The notes beneath the pieces were generated by a model. That model did not search any database. It was not told where the DNA came from and was given only the letters and a program-made list of their open reading frames with translations. A program made the translations under genes and the position numbers. Positions 40,848 to 49,029 of a DNA stretch of 64,000 bases are shown piece by piece. Origin of the DNA: JAXLWB01 sp046328715 (GTDB lineage Bacteria; Chloroflexota; Anaerolineae; Caldilineales; Caldilineaceae); assembly GCA_046328715.1 (NCBI GenBank), contig JAXLWB010000019.1, positions 99,067 to 163,066 on the forward strand, written 5' to 3'. Within the stretch, counting starts at the first letter, position 1. Every line of letters begins with the position of its first letter.

Positions 40848-42110
40848 ATGAAGATTACCTTTAGCGCCTTTGGTACACGAGGTGATGTACAACCTGTCCT
40901 TGCTTTGGCCAAAGCACTGGTAGAACGTGGGCATCATGTGCGTATGATCGCCGGGTCGGGTTTTGCGCCCTGGATTCGTCAACATGGCGTTGAACCAGTT
41001 GCGACCTCGCTTGACATTCAGGCCATGATGCAGAGCGAGTTGGGACGTGACTGGATCGAGTATGGCAACAATCCGATCCGGCAAGGCTTGATCATGCGCA
41101 CGCTCTATACAGGCAGCAGTTGGCAGATGGCCAGCGATCTTTGGCATGGCTGTCAGGGCAGCGATCTGATCATCAGCAGTTTTACCTCTGACATTTTTGC
41201 CGACTCTGTGGCAGAAAAGTTAGGTTGCCAGCACCTCTGCGTTGCCCTACAACCGGCTATGGTGGCGACCAGCCACGGGCCATCCCTACTTTTTGCACCT
41301 TACCCGGATCGCTATCATTGGTTTAACCATTGGGTTAGTTACCTGTTTATGGAGCGTGGCCTGTGGCAGATGGGCTGTGACAGCAATGCTCGGCTTCGTA
41401 GGGAACTGCTGGGCTTGCCACCCTTGCGTTTTGCTGAGTACCGTGAGCGCTATCGCCGCAAAGTGGTACTGCACGGGTACAGTCCGCATGTCCTGCCACG
41501 GCCCAACGATTGGCCAGCTTCTTTCCATTGTGTCGGGTATTGGTTTCTACATGAGGAAAGCCAGTGGCAACCATCTGCGGAACTACTTGATTTTCTGGCT
41601 AGCGATGAGCCGCCGATCTACGTCGGTTTTGGCAGCATGACCGGGCGCAACCCGCAGGCGTTTACCAAGTTGTTGCTGGAGGGAATACGGCTGAGCCGGA
41701 AACGGGCAATTCTGCTTTCGGGGTGGGCTGGCATTGGCAACACGGCGCTCCCGGATTCGGTATTGCGCATTGACGGAGCGCCGCACGAATGGCTCTTTCC
41801 TCGCGTGGCGCTGACGGTGCATCACGGCGGTGCAGGCACTACGGCAGCTTCGTTGCGCGCTGGTACGCCAACGCTGATCATTCCACACATTGCCGAGCAA
41901 CCATTGTGGGGCAAACGAGTTGAGGTGCTGGGTGTGGGACCGCGAGCGATTCCGCGCAAACAGCTCACTTCCGAAAAGTTGGCTGCTGCTATCCAGCAGG
42001 GTCTAGCGAGCCCAACCATGCGACAAAATGTACAAAGATTGAGCCTGCAGATCAGCGCTGAAGATGGTATTGGCAAAGCAATGGAGCTGATTGAGAGGAG
42101 TGTTCGCTAA
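40848..42110 (+). CDS. UDP-glucosyltransferase-like glycosyltransferase (GT1/GT28 type)
   Basis: 420 residues with a GT-B layout. The N-terminal FSAFGTRGDVQPVLALAKALVERGHHV is typical of sterol or macrolide glycosyltransferases, and the C-terminal donor-binding region has PHEWLFPRVALTVHHGGAGT followed by RAGTPTLIIP. Likely transfers a sugar to a lipid or small molecule. Operon partner of the quinone oxidoreductase. The acceptor is unknown. Confidence 0.9.
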   Translation: MKITFSAFGTRGDVQPVLALAKALVERGHHVRMIAGSGFAPWIRQHGVEPVATSLDIQAMMQSELGRDWIEYGNNPIRQGLIMRTLYTGSSWQMASDLWHGCQGSDLIISSFTSDIFADSVAEKLGCQHLCVALQPAMVATSHGPSLLFAPYPDRYHWFNHWVSYLFMERGLWQMGCDSNARLRRELLGLPPLRFAEYRERYRRKVVLHGYSPHVLPRPNDWPASFHCVGYWFLHEESQWQPSAELLDFLASDEPPIYVGFGSMTGRNPQAFTKLLLEGIRLSRKRAILLSGWAGIGNTALPDSVLRIDGAPHEWLFPRVALTVHHGGAGTTAASLRAGTPTLIIPHIAEQPLWGKRVEVLGVGPRAIPRKQLTSEKLAAAIQQGLASPTMRQNVQRLSLQISAEDGIGKAMELIERSVR

Positions 42111-42225
42111 CCACACCGGAACTTGGCCGACCCTTCAAGGTCAAAATATGTGGTAACTCGAATTTCCATGTACGCCTATATGAGAAAGTACTGGTCAAGT
42201 TTTGTCTCGTTCAAGAGGAGGTTTT

Positions 42226-42255
42226 GCTGTGGCGTTGGCCGTTCAACGCCACAGC
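42226..42255. terminator. 12-bp perfect stem, 6-nt loop
   Basis: GCTGTGGCGTTG and CAACGCCACAGC pair perfectly around GCCGTT. It sits 115 bp after the glycosyltransferase gene and may terminate it; no U-tract follows. Confidence 0.55.
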
Positions 42256-42461
42256 GGGTGGAAAGAAGGAGGACACCCCAAGGAGGTTGCTGTGCTTTAG
42301 ATTTTCAGCGCCCACCACACAAATTGGCAAACTCTGAAACTCAAAGCAAACACACGCAAACAGTAGCAAAGTCCGCTCCCCAGAAGACTTTGAGCACCCA
42401 TGTGAACCTTCGTTCTCATTTGTACTGCGCTTAGTATAAGCCTTGTGGCGGCGACTGTCAT

Positions 42462-42476
42462 TGTGCAAAATGCACA
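42462..42476. promoter_or_regulatory. Palindrome TGTGCA-AAA-TGCACA
   Basis: A perfect 15-bp palindrome of operator type. A related site at 42547 has the same GTGCA-N3-TGCAC core; the centres are 84 bp apart. Both lie in A+T-rich DNA with no obvious downstream gene. Confidence 0.4.
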
Positions 42477-42546
42477 TAATTTAGTATGAATTTGATTGTA
42501 TATTTTTTTATTGGAGTACGAAGTATTTGAAGATCAGAACAAAATA

Positions 42547-42559
42547 GTGCATATTGCAC
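42547..42559. promoter_or_regulatory. Palindrome GTGCA-TAT-TGCAC
   Basis: Second palindrome with the same half-site as 42462-42476. The following bases ACATAA also match (TGCACATAA in both), which argues against chance. Confidence 0.4.
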
Positions 42560-42634
42560 ATAAAGTAAATTTAAATTCAGGTAAACAGCCGTTTAACAAC
42601 CTCTAAAATTGTCATTAACTGCCGATTTAAACCC

Positions 42635-43411
42635 TCAATTACTACTCTTTTGTGCACGTGTTACAATAAACGTAGCAATTCGCTGATCGAGCGCCTGCCC
42701 TTCCCAAATATCTTCGTAGAAGCCAGTGATGACAAAACCCGCTTTAATCTGTCCGCCAATCTGCTCCTCCAGTGTATGACCAAACTCAAGCGGTTGCTGA
42801 TCGTCGATAAGCTGTTGTCGCTCGTCAGCATTGAGGCTGGTCAGATCCGAATAAGGGATATGATACTTCACCTCGAACCGCCCCTCTTCCAACGCCTCAA
42901 AATCGAAAAGATAACGAATCGGATTGCAAAAGCCCGCCAACAAAACGCCGCCCGGTCGCAACACGCGGTGACATTCCTGCCAGACTGGCTGGATATTCGG
43001 CACAAACATATTTGAACAGGGATGGAAGATCAAATCGAAGCTAGCGTCGGCAAAATCGGAAAGGTCGCGCATGTCACCTTCGACGGTGTGGATGGTTAAT
43101 CCTTCACGCTGTGCAACTTGCTGATCGCGCTGCAATTGGCGGGAGGAATTATCAAACGAAGTCACATGGGCACCAGCGGCAGCGAGGACGGGGGCTTGCT
43201 GTCCACCGCCCCCAGCCAAACAGAGCAAGTCAATTCCCACTAAGGGAGGAAACCATTCCCTCGGCACATTTTTGGTCGGAGTCAGCGCGACCTCCCACTC
43301 ACCGGCGCGCGCCCGTTGAATCACATCGGGCTCTACTGGTATGGTCCATTCGCTCTTGCGCATCACTGCTTCATTCCAGGCGCGAGCATTGTATTTACGG
43401 AGGTCGAACAT
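42635..43411 (-). CDS. Class I SAM-dependent methyltransferase
   Basis: 258 residues from ATG 43411; an upstream in-frame start lies in the 7-bp repeat DNA. The SAM motif I is GIDLLCLAGGGGQQAPVLAA (about 68-87), with the motif II acidic residue in HTVEGDMRDLSDFADASFD and a post-motif VLRPGGVLLAGF. A generic small-molecule methyltransferase of the Methyltransf_11 group; substrate unknown. Confidence 0.9.
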   Translation of the reverse strand: MFDLRKYNARAWNEAVMRKSEWTIPVEPDVIQRARAGEWEVALTPTKNVPREWFPPLVGIDLLCLAGGGGQQAPVLAAAGAHVTSFDNSSRQLQRDQQVAQREGLTIHTVEGDMRDLSDFADASFDLIFHPCSNMFVPNIQPVWQECHRVLRPGGVLLAGFCNPIRYLFDFEALEEGRFEVKYHIPYSDLTSLNADERQQLIDDQQPLEFGHTLEEQIGGQIKAGFVITGFYEDIWEGQALDQRIATFIVTRAQKSSN

Positions 43412-43415
43412 AGGC

Positions 43416-43496
43416 TTGTGCAGGTGGCAGGTGGCAAGTTGCAAGTGGCAAGTAGATTCATTCAAACCCAACCTTGCCACTTGCAACTTGCATTTT
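43416..43496. repeat. Tandem GGCAGGT / GGCAAGT 7-bp repeats
   Basis: Units CAGGTGG, CAAGTTG and CAAGTGG run from 43416 to about 43452, followed by the complement CCTTGCCACTTGCAACTTGCA, so the locus can fold. Same class as 3126 and 36716. Confidence 0.8.
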
Positions 43497-43527
43497 TTGT
43501 TAGTGCAGCTTTAACAAAGTATTTGGT

Positions 43528-43593
43528 CAATCTTCTTCCGGGAAGGATCGAGCAAAAAGCCGGCTTATACGTAGGCCCTTCCCGGAAGATTGC
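43528..43593. repeat. CTTCCGGGAAGG hairpin element (copy 2)
   Basis: CTTCCGGGAAGG (43535-43546) and CCTTCCCGGAAG (43577-43588), with outer CAATCTT/AAGATTG extending the stem. The same outer arms and adjacent GATC occur at 5238-5292; the loops differ. Confidence 0.8.
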
Positions 43594-43616
43594 AAAATTA
43601 CTCCGTTAATCATGCA

Positions 43617-44222
43617 TTAGGTAGCGCCAATCATTGACTTCAAGACTTGAAAATCTGCCAGTAATTCATCCCGTCGTGCTGCCGTATAGAGGGCCACTGC
43701 GGGATGAAAGAGTGGGACAATCGAAATCGCTCCATAAGAAGCCTGGGCGCTGATCACTTTGCCATGCAGGGCGCTGATCTTACCCCCTTGTTCCTTGGCA
43801 TTGAGCAGCTTGAGAATGAACTCCATCGCAAAGCGCCCGAGAGTGACGATCACTACAGGACAGATGATGTCAATCTGTTTTACCAGAATCGGTGAATAGA
43901 GGGCGATCTCTTGCGGGGTGGGGTCGCGATTCTCCGGGGGACGGTCTTTGACTACATTGGTAATGTAAACGTCCTGGCGCTGTAACCCAATCGAGGCCAG
44001 CAATTCATTCAGAAAGCGTCCCGATGCACCCACAAAGGGCCGACCACTCTTTGCCTCGGCCTCTCCAGGTGCTTCACCCACAAACATGATTTGCGCCTCC
44101 AGATTTCCTTCCCCAATCACTGGATGATATTGCTTTTGTTGACGAAGCTCATACAGCGGCGAAGCGGTGAGATTCGTGATCTCTTGTGCTAACAGGGCCA
44201 TACGTGCGCTGCGATCTGACAT
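43617..44222 (-). CDS. Family 4-like uracil-DNA glycosylase lacking Fe-S cysteines
   Basis: 201 residues. The family 4/UDGb-type active-site motif is MFVGEAPGEAEAKSGRPFVG, then GRFLNELLASIGL, TNVVKDRPPENRDPTPQEI, and HPAVALY for the leucine/His loop. It removes uracil from DNA. The four [4Fe-4S] cysteines of family 4 are replaced: TASPLYELR instead of C-x-x-C-P-L, D in place of C before RPP, and Y in the EIALYSP position; only one Cys (IICPVV) remains in the whole protein. The fold must be stable without the cluster. Confidence 0.85.
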   Translation of the reverse strand: MSDRSARMALLAQEITNLTASPLYELRQQKQYHPVIGEGNLEAQIMFVGEAPGEAEAKSGRPFVGASGRFLNELLASIGLQRQDVYITNVVKDRPPENRDPTPQEIALYSPILVKQIDIICPVVIVTLGRFAMEFILKLLNAKEQGGKISALHGKVISAQASYGAISIVPLFHPAVALYTAARRDELLADFQVLKSMIGAT

Positions 44223-44808
44223 AATTAATTCCTCTCTCCTGAATTCCCCACGTTACACCTCGAATACTGGGGCGATGTCCAACATAGCTCTTCCCTTTGT
44301 CAAACTTGTTAGGTGCTCGCTGATCTGTGAACTTTTTAGACAATCTAAAGGTTGAATCGCTCTTTTTACTCTACATGATAACAAGCAAGTTTAAGTCCTC
44401 CAATCACGGCTGCCACAGGGAAGCGGTACATTGCAGAGTCTATAAATAAAGGCAAATTGCGGCATATGTATCCTGTCTGTATCCTTTTTTTATGCAAGGT
44501 CTCTGTCTCTGAGACAGGAATTAGGCTATCTTCTTCAGTGAGCAGGCAGGACAGCAATAGTTGCTCCCGTCTGTTTCCAACCGTTGTTGGGGAGAACTGT
44601 AAGGAGTATATTCCACTTACCCTGCAAAATCTGTCAGATGGTGACCAAAGATTCCATGGAGGAATCGTTTTGGCTGACCCGTAGTCTGTGCAGGTTTGCG
44701 TGGTGTTTGGACTATATTTGCTTGCAAAATAAAGGGATTGTCAAAACAAAAGTTGCGTAGAAATCGGGAGAAACGGTATTGCGCACCTAAAAAAGGAGAC
44801 AACTTACA
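44223..44808. other. 586-bp gap upstream of the surface protein
   Basis: No real gene. A short palindrome CTGTCTCTGAGACAG (44503-44517) is the only structured site I see. The last 20 bp carry AAAAAAGGAG before the start at 44809. Confidence 0.5.
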
Positions 44809-46215
44809 ATGCAAAACCGAAATCGGCGACCTCTCTATGTTGCCATTAGCGCGCTCTTTGTGCTGATGGTAATGCTTGCCTTCCAGGCAAATGCTGCTTA
44901 TGCACTTAGAGAACGCGCCATCCAGCAGGTCACAGAGACATCAACACCCATAGTTGCAACATCTACCAGTACTGCAACTGAGACTGCGACTGAAACCGCT
45001 AGCCCCAGTGCAACAGCATCAGAAACGTCAAGCCCAACATCCAGTCCCACAGAAACTGCTTCAGCAACAACAAGTCCAACGGAAACTCTGACTGAGACTC
45101 CAACAGAGACCGCTACTGAAACAGCCAGCCCTTCGCCAACTGCATCAGCCACCTCGACACCAACCAGCCAGGCATCGATCACGATCATTAAGGACGCACA
45201 GCCGGATAGTATCCAAGACTTTACCTTCTATGGTCCATTCGGAAGCGTTGCCTTGGATGATGATGGTGGTGCCAGCGGCGGAGATAATACACTGGACAAT
45301 ACTTACACCTTTAATGTACCCGCAGGCAATATCAACATCTCTGAAGCAATGCACCCTTCCTGGTACCTGGCAGACGCAACTTGTACATCTGGCAATGGAA
45401 CGCTGCAACAGCGCACTCTGTCCTTGACCGTGAGCCAAAATGATTCGATTACCTGTACCTTTGTCAATCAACGCCGTGCCGAGATTACGACAACGGTATT
45501 CATTGATCAGGATGGTAATGGACAATTGGGTTCTGGTGAACCAGGTGTTCCAGGCTTTGAAGTTCGTCTCTACGATACAAATGATGTCTTGGTCAAACGC
45601 TTTGTCAGTGGTAACAACGGCGAGGTGAACTTCACCCGTCTCATTCCTGCCCAGTATAGCCTCTGTCTTTTGCTTCGTGCTCAAGATGGTAGCGAAAACA
45701 GCAGTGGCGATCTAACCATCTCCAACCCGGACCTGCAATGCCAAAGTGTTTCCTTGCAGCCTGGTGACTTTGCTGACGTAAACTTTGCCTTGACCTCCAG
45801 CCAAGCCGGTACCCCAACCGTGACCAGCACGCCAACAGAAACCAGTTCGCCCACAGCGACCGAGACCGAAACACCAACGCCAACCGATACGCCAACTAAC
45901 ACACCAACTGAGACTAGCACACCAACAGCTACCGACACGCCAACTGGTTCGCCAACAGCGACAGGCTCACCAACGGAGACTGATACGCCGACCCCAACCA
46001 ATTCGCCGACCGAGACCGAAACACCAACACCAACCGCTAGCCCGACTGAGACGGAAACTCCCGAACCGACCCAGACAGCGACTCTTACGCCAACAGTCGT
46101 CGCATTCGGTCCTAGCCAATCTTTCTCGGCAGTGAGTGTCGTCAACTATGGCCGATTGGTAGATATCAACGAGGCGGCGCAAGAGCAAATGTTCTTACCG
46201 CTGCTGTCACGCTAA
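44809..46215 (+). CDS. Secreted Thr/Pro/Glu/Ser-rich surface protein with two beta-sandwich domains
   Basis: 468 residues. A signal segment (RPLYVAISALFVLMVMLAF, about 6-25) is followed by a first low-complexity stretch of ETATETA/SPTETPT units (about 45-123). Then come a prealbumin-like domain (SITIIKDAQPDS ... CTFVNQRR, 124-225), an SdrD B-like domain (TTVFIDQDGNGQLGSGEPGV, 226-340), a second TPTETP region (342-430) and a short tail ending MFLPLLSR. The B-like domain has the D-x-D-x-N-G Ca-binding pattern. It is likely cell-wall or surface associated. Function unknown. Confidence 0.75.
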   Translation: MQNRNRRPLYVAISALFVLMVMLAFQANAAYALRERAIQQVTETSTPIVATSTSTATETATETASPSATASETSSPTSSPTETASATTSPTETLTETPTETATETASPSPTASATSTPTSQASITIIKDAQPDSIQDFTFYGPFGSVALDDDGGASGGDNTLDNTYTFNVPAGNINISEAMHPSWYLADATCTSGNGTLQQRTLSLTVSQNDSITCTFVNQRRAEITTTVFIDQDGNGQLGSGEPGVPGFEVRLYDTNDVLVKRFVSGNNGEVNFTRLIPAQYSLCLLLRAQDGSENSSGDLTISNPDLQCQSVSLQPGDFADVNFALTSSQAGTPTVTSTPTETSSPTATETETPTPTDTPTNTPTETSTPTATDTPTGSPTATGSPTETDTPTPTNSPTETETPTPTASPTETETPEPTQTATLTPTVVAFGPSQSFSAVSVVNYGRLVDINEAAQEQMFLPLLSR

Positions 46216-46255
46216 CTAGAAAGCGTCGCCATCTAGGTAGAAGTAAATTGTAGTA

Positions 46256-46284
46256 AAAACCGGAGGCTTTCGGCCTCCGGTTTT
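46256..46284 (+). terminator. Rho-independent terminator
   Basis: AAAACCGGAGGC and GCCTCCGGTTTT form a 12-bp stem around a 5-nt loop, followed by TTTT, 41 bp after the surface protein stop. Confidence 0.9.
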
Positions 46285-46452
46285 CGACTCACTTTCCCTA
46301 GTAACGTTAGCTCAGCAGCTTTCAACGATTGATAAAGTTCCTACGACTGTTACTCTTAAAGAGCCGTTAACCCCTACTTACCCCTCTTTCGTAACGAACA
46401 AAACAATCTGCCAACTGCTGAATATACATCAACAAAATTGAGAGGAGACAAA

Positions 46453-47412
46453 ATGTTTAAGCAGCAAAAGACAGTTATAACCACCGCTATGCTTGCAAAT
46501 TTACTTTTCTTCACAGCCGCTATGCCGCTCTCTGCCCAAAACGGGTCAGGAAATAACAATACCTCTGGGTCCAATTCGAATCAATCGAATATGAATCAAG
46601 GTAGTAACGGCATTACAGGGTCAGGTCAATCCTATGGCTCAGGCACCATTGAAAACCCCTGTATCCTTGCCCCAGTCAATACAGGGAACAATAATCAAAC
46701 TAACGGCAGCCAGAATCAAGGAATGAATAGCGGTAACAACAATCAGAACAATGGTGGCCAGAACCAAGGAATGAACAACAATGGAAATAACAATCAGAGT
46801 AACAGTGGCCAAAATAATGGCACTACCGCTAATAACAATAACCAAAACAATAGCGGTCAGGGCCAAGGAATGAACGACGGTAGCAACAACAATCAGAATA
46901 ACAACAATCAAAACAACAGTGGTCAAAGCGCAAGCCAAGGGCTCTGTGCCGACTATCAGTTTGGCTCAACTCGCCAAGATGCACGGTGGCCTGTACCTGG
47001 CTATGTACAAATTGAGCCCAAGCAGACCCAATGGTACAGATTCCGCTACAATCCACAAATTGATACAACCGACAGCGACACTGGTAACGATCAACCTGCG
47101 GAGACAACTATTCAGATGCGCTCCTCGGTTCCTGGCTGTGTAAACTTTGATGTGCAGACCCGTGAACGGATGAATGTTCAGCAGTCACTGAGCGATAGCG
47201 AACTCGATCCTTCGTTGCGTGGCCCTGTGGGGCGTGGTTCACCAGCATTCCGCAACACCGACGATCAAGGCAACACCAAGGAAGACACATCCAATTTGAT
47301 CTGGGTAGGTCGCTCTGGCGCTGCAGACAACTATTACGTGATCGTGCACAACGACAGCACTAACACATGTTCGTACCTCCTCACGATTAAGGGCACTGGT
47401 GTCAGCTTCTAA
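46453..47412 (+). CDS. Secreted Asn/Gln-rich protein with a C-terminal beta domain
   Basis: 319 residues from ATG 46453, with GAGGAG upstream. A signal peptide (LANLLFFTAAMPLSAQ, cleavage near 33) is followed by about 130 residues (35-165) dominated by Asn, Gln, Gly and Ser with a loose GQNQGMNxGNNNQ repeat. The C-terminal 155 residues (DYQFGSTRQDARWPVPGYVQ onward) resemble bacterial pre-peptidase C-terminal domains, WYRFRYNPQ being a core strand. The composition resembles prion-like domains; assembly into fibres or biofilm matrix is an inference. Confidence 0.7.
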   Translation: MFKQQKTVITTAMLANLLFFTAAMPLSAQNGSGNNNTSGSNSNQSNMNQGSNGITGSGQSYGSGTIENPCILAPVNTGNNNQTNGSQNQGMNSGNNNQNNGGQNQGMNNNGNNNQSNSGQNNGTTANNNNQNNSGQGQGMNDGSNNNQNNNNQNNSGQSASQGLCADYQFGSTRQDARWPVPGYVQIEPKQTQWYRFRYNPQIDTTDSDTGNDQPAETTIQMRSSVPGCVNFDVQTRERMNVQQSLSDSELDPSLRGPVGRGSPAFRNTDDQGNTKEDTSNLIWVGRSGAADNYYVIVHNDSTNTCSYLLTIKGTGVSF

Positions 47413-47502
47413 TAGACACATCATTCAAACATGGCATAATCTGCCGGAGAAAAATCGATGGAGATTGTGCCATATTTATGTGTCATCTCTACAAGAAAAT
47501 TC
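47410..47502. repeat. AGATTGTGC repeat element (copy A)
   Basis: Shares TAATAGACACA, CATGGCATAATCT, GGAGATTGTGCCAT, TGTGTCAT and ACAAGAAAATTC with the copy at 60858-60952. An internal dyad (CATGGCATAATCT / AGATTGTGCCATA) can pair. It begins at the stop codon of the Asn/Gln-rich gene. Confidence 0.75.
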
Positions 47503-47565
47503 CGCGCTACTGTCTTCACTTTACACTCAGAACCTGGCTGGAATTGTAGAGTGAAATAGGCATCC

Positions 47566-47619
47566 GGCTACAGCAAGAAGAGCGTTCAACGGTTTGAACG
47601 CTCTTCTTGCTGTCGTAGC
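47566..47619. terminator. 20-bp perfect inverted repeat
   Basis: Arms 47570-47589 and 47594-47613 are perfectly complementary with a 4-nt loop (CGGT); GGCT/AGCC extend the stem across one bulge. No U-tract follows. It may end the Asn/Gln-rich transcript or be a mobile palindrome. Confidence 0.7.
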
Positions 47620-48111
47620 CGTTCATAGTCCTGCAGGCCTGATTTTTAAAAAGCAAATCATACCTATATCCACTCTTGTATCCTTTAGCCGAAAAGAGTC
47701 TATCGACTTTGTCATTGTCCAGGAGTATGATCTAGTCATTCGATGACAAATCGAAATCAGCACCTTCAACAGTCAATAAGCCGTTGAAAGTACTGATTTT
47801 ATCGAATAAGAAACACACTGGCGGAAATACCTATTGCAATCAAGAGGAACGGGCGACACGCATACTTTTCTCTTGATAAACCTACTACGCTTGAGCTACG
47901 GGCAGGTCGCAGGGTAATTCCGCATTCTCTTTCTTTCGCCTCTCAATGTTATAAGGTTGTACTGACCTAACATTGTAAACCCCTTCCATTCCTCACCGTC
48001 TCCTTCCTAGACGCAACATCTATGAAGGAGACCCCTCCTCTCTTGAGACCAGTGGAAAAGCACTTCTGTAGGGTTGTAGTAGCTTGTGGGCTGCGCTGTC
48101 GTGGATTGCCG
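47620..48111. other. Gap of about 490 bp without a gene
   Basis: I see no gene. A weak imperfect stem (AAATCAG-CTTCAAC and GTTGAAAG-TGATTT around 47754-47797) is present. The open frames overlapping the metallophosphoesterase are antisense shadows. Confidence 0.5.
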
Positions 48112-48939
48112 TTAGGGAGCGGCTTTACCTGGCAAAATTTCGCGCAGATAGGCGGCCATACCTCGTTCAACTTGCCAATGGTATGGATAGCCCAGCGAAA
48201 CTTCCTCAAAGCGTACACCATCACGCATTTGCGTATTGCGAATATGAAGATGTCCGTAGACCACGGTGGATACAGGAAAGCGTGTATGCCACTCTTCGGT
48301 CGTCTTGGTTCCACACCAGAGCGAAAAGCGTGGGATGCGTGGCAAGTATGCTAGATCATAACGAAGTGGGAAGTGATTAATCAACACCAGTTCCCCTTGG
48401 TTGGCGACAGCCTCCAGGCGGCGCAACGTGTAATGGCAACGGGCAGCACACCAATCAGCGCGGCTGGGGTAGGGATCAGGATGTAGCACTGCTTCATCCG
48501 CACAAACGACATCACTCTCAGCCGCCCACGCCAGCGCATCCTCGGCAGTCACATGATCAGGGCGAAAGCTATAATCGTAGAGCAAAAAGATCGGCGCTAA
48601 CAGATATGGTTTGCTGGCTCCTGGCCAGAATACATAAGGATCTTCCGGGGTGAGGACGCCAAAGTCACGGCAAATTTGGACAAGGCGACGATACTTGGTC
48701 TCCCCGCGTAAGGGGTTGCGATCTTTGGGCAACGTCCAAAGATCGTGGTTGCCCGGAGTCCACAGAAGGCGAGCAAAGCGTTGCGTCAGCACACGCAAAG
48801 CAGCAATCAAATGGGCTTCGGTTTCTCCAATATCACCGGCAATAATCAACCAATCTTCTGGGTAGGCAGGCAGAGAAAGTAAGGCTTGACGGTTGGCAAG
48901 GTGGCTAAGGTGAAGATCGCTAATTGCGTACAATTTCAT
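48112..48939 (-). CDS. Calcineurin-like metallophosphoesterase
   Basis: 275 residues. Metal-binding motifs are AISDLHLS (4-11), IAGDIGE (about 33-39), TPGNHDLW (about 60-67), and later LINHFPL and VVYGHLHIR. Two-metal phosphoesterase that hydrolyses phosphodiesters or monoesters; substrate unknown. Stands alone, divergent from the next gene with a 90-bp gap. No strong RBS before the start. Confidence 0.9.
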   Translation of the reverse strand: MKLYAISDLHLSHLANRQALLSLPAYPEDWLIIAGDIGETEAHLIAALRVLTQRFARLLWTPGNHDLWTLPKDRNPLRGETKYRRLVQICRDFGVLTPEDPYVFWPGASKPYLLAPIFLLYDYSFRPDHVTAEDALAWAAESDVVCADEAVLHPDPYPSRADWCAARCHYTLRRLEAVANQGELVLINHFPLRYDLAYLPRIPRFSLWCGTKTTEEWHTRFPVSTVVYGHLHIRNTQMRDGVRFEEVSLGYPYHWQVERGMAAYLREILPGKAAP

Positions 48940-49029
48940 AGGCTATTTCATGCCCTATGGTATCATGAGTCTCTAACTCAACCCATAATAGAAATGATTC
49001 GGAAGTAAAATTTATCGAGAGCAATCATA

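Larger units (their letters stand above)
42111..42634. other. Intergenic region between convergent genes, with hairpin and paired palindromes
   Basis: Both flanking genes end here. The gap holds a strong hairpin (42226-42255) and an A+T-rich part with two GTGCA-N3-TGCAC palindromes (42462 and 42547). No coding frame is convincing. Confidence 0.6.

Noticed and set aside
42211..42477. Minus-strand frame of 88 residues beginning at the GTGCA palindrome
   Set aside because: No RBS, low-complexity content and antisense to nothing useful; the palindrome explains the position better.
44503..44517. CTGTCTCTGAGACAG as an operator
   Set aside because: Single short palindrome with a 1-nt centre and no second copy; recorded only as a gap feature.
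44898..45188. Minus-strand Val/Ser-rich frames opposite the TPTE repeats
   Set aside because: They are mirror images of the Thr/Pro/Glu codon repeats and vary only with them.
46639..46938. Minus-strand Ile/Val-rich frame opposite the Asn/Gln region
   Set aside because: Hydrophobic only because AAY/CAR codons read as I/V/L on the other strand.
47967..48354. Plus and minus frames over the end of the metallophosphoesterase
   Set aside because: They are overlapping shadows without RBS or domain features.
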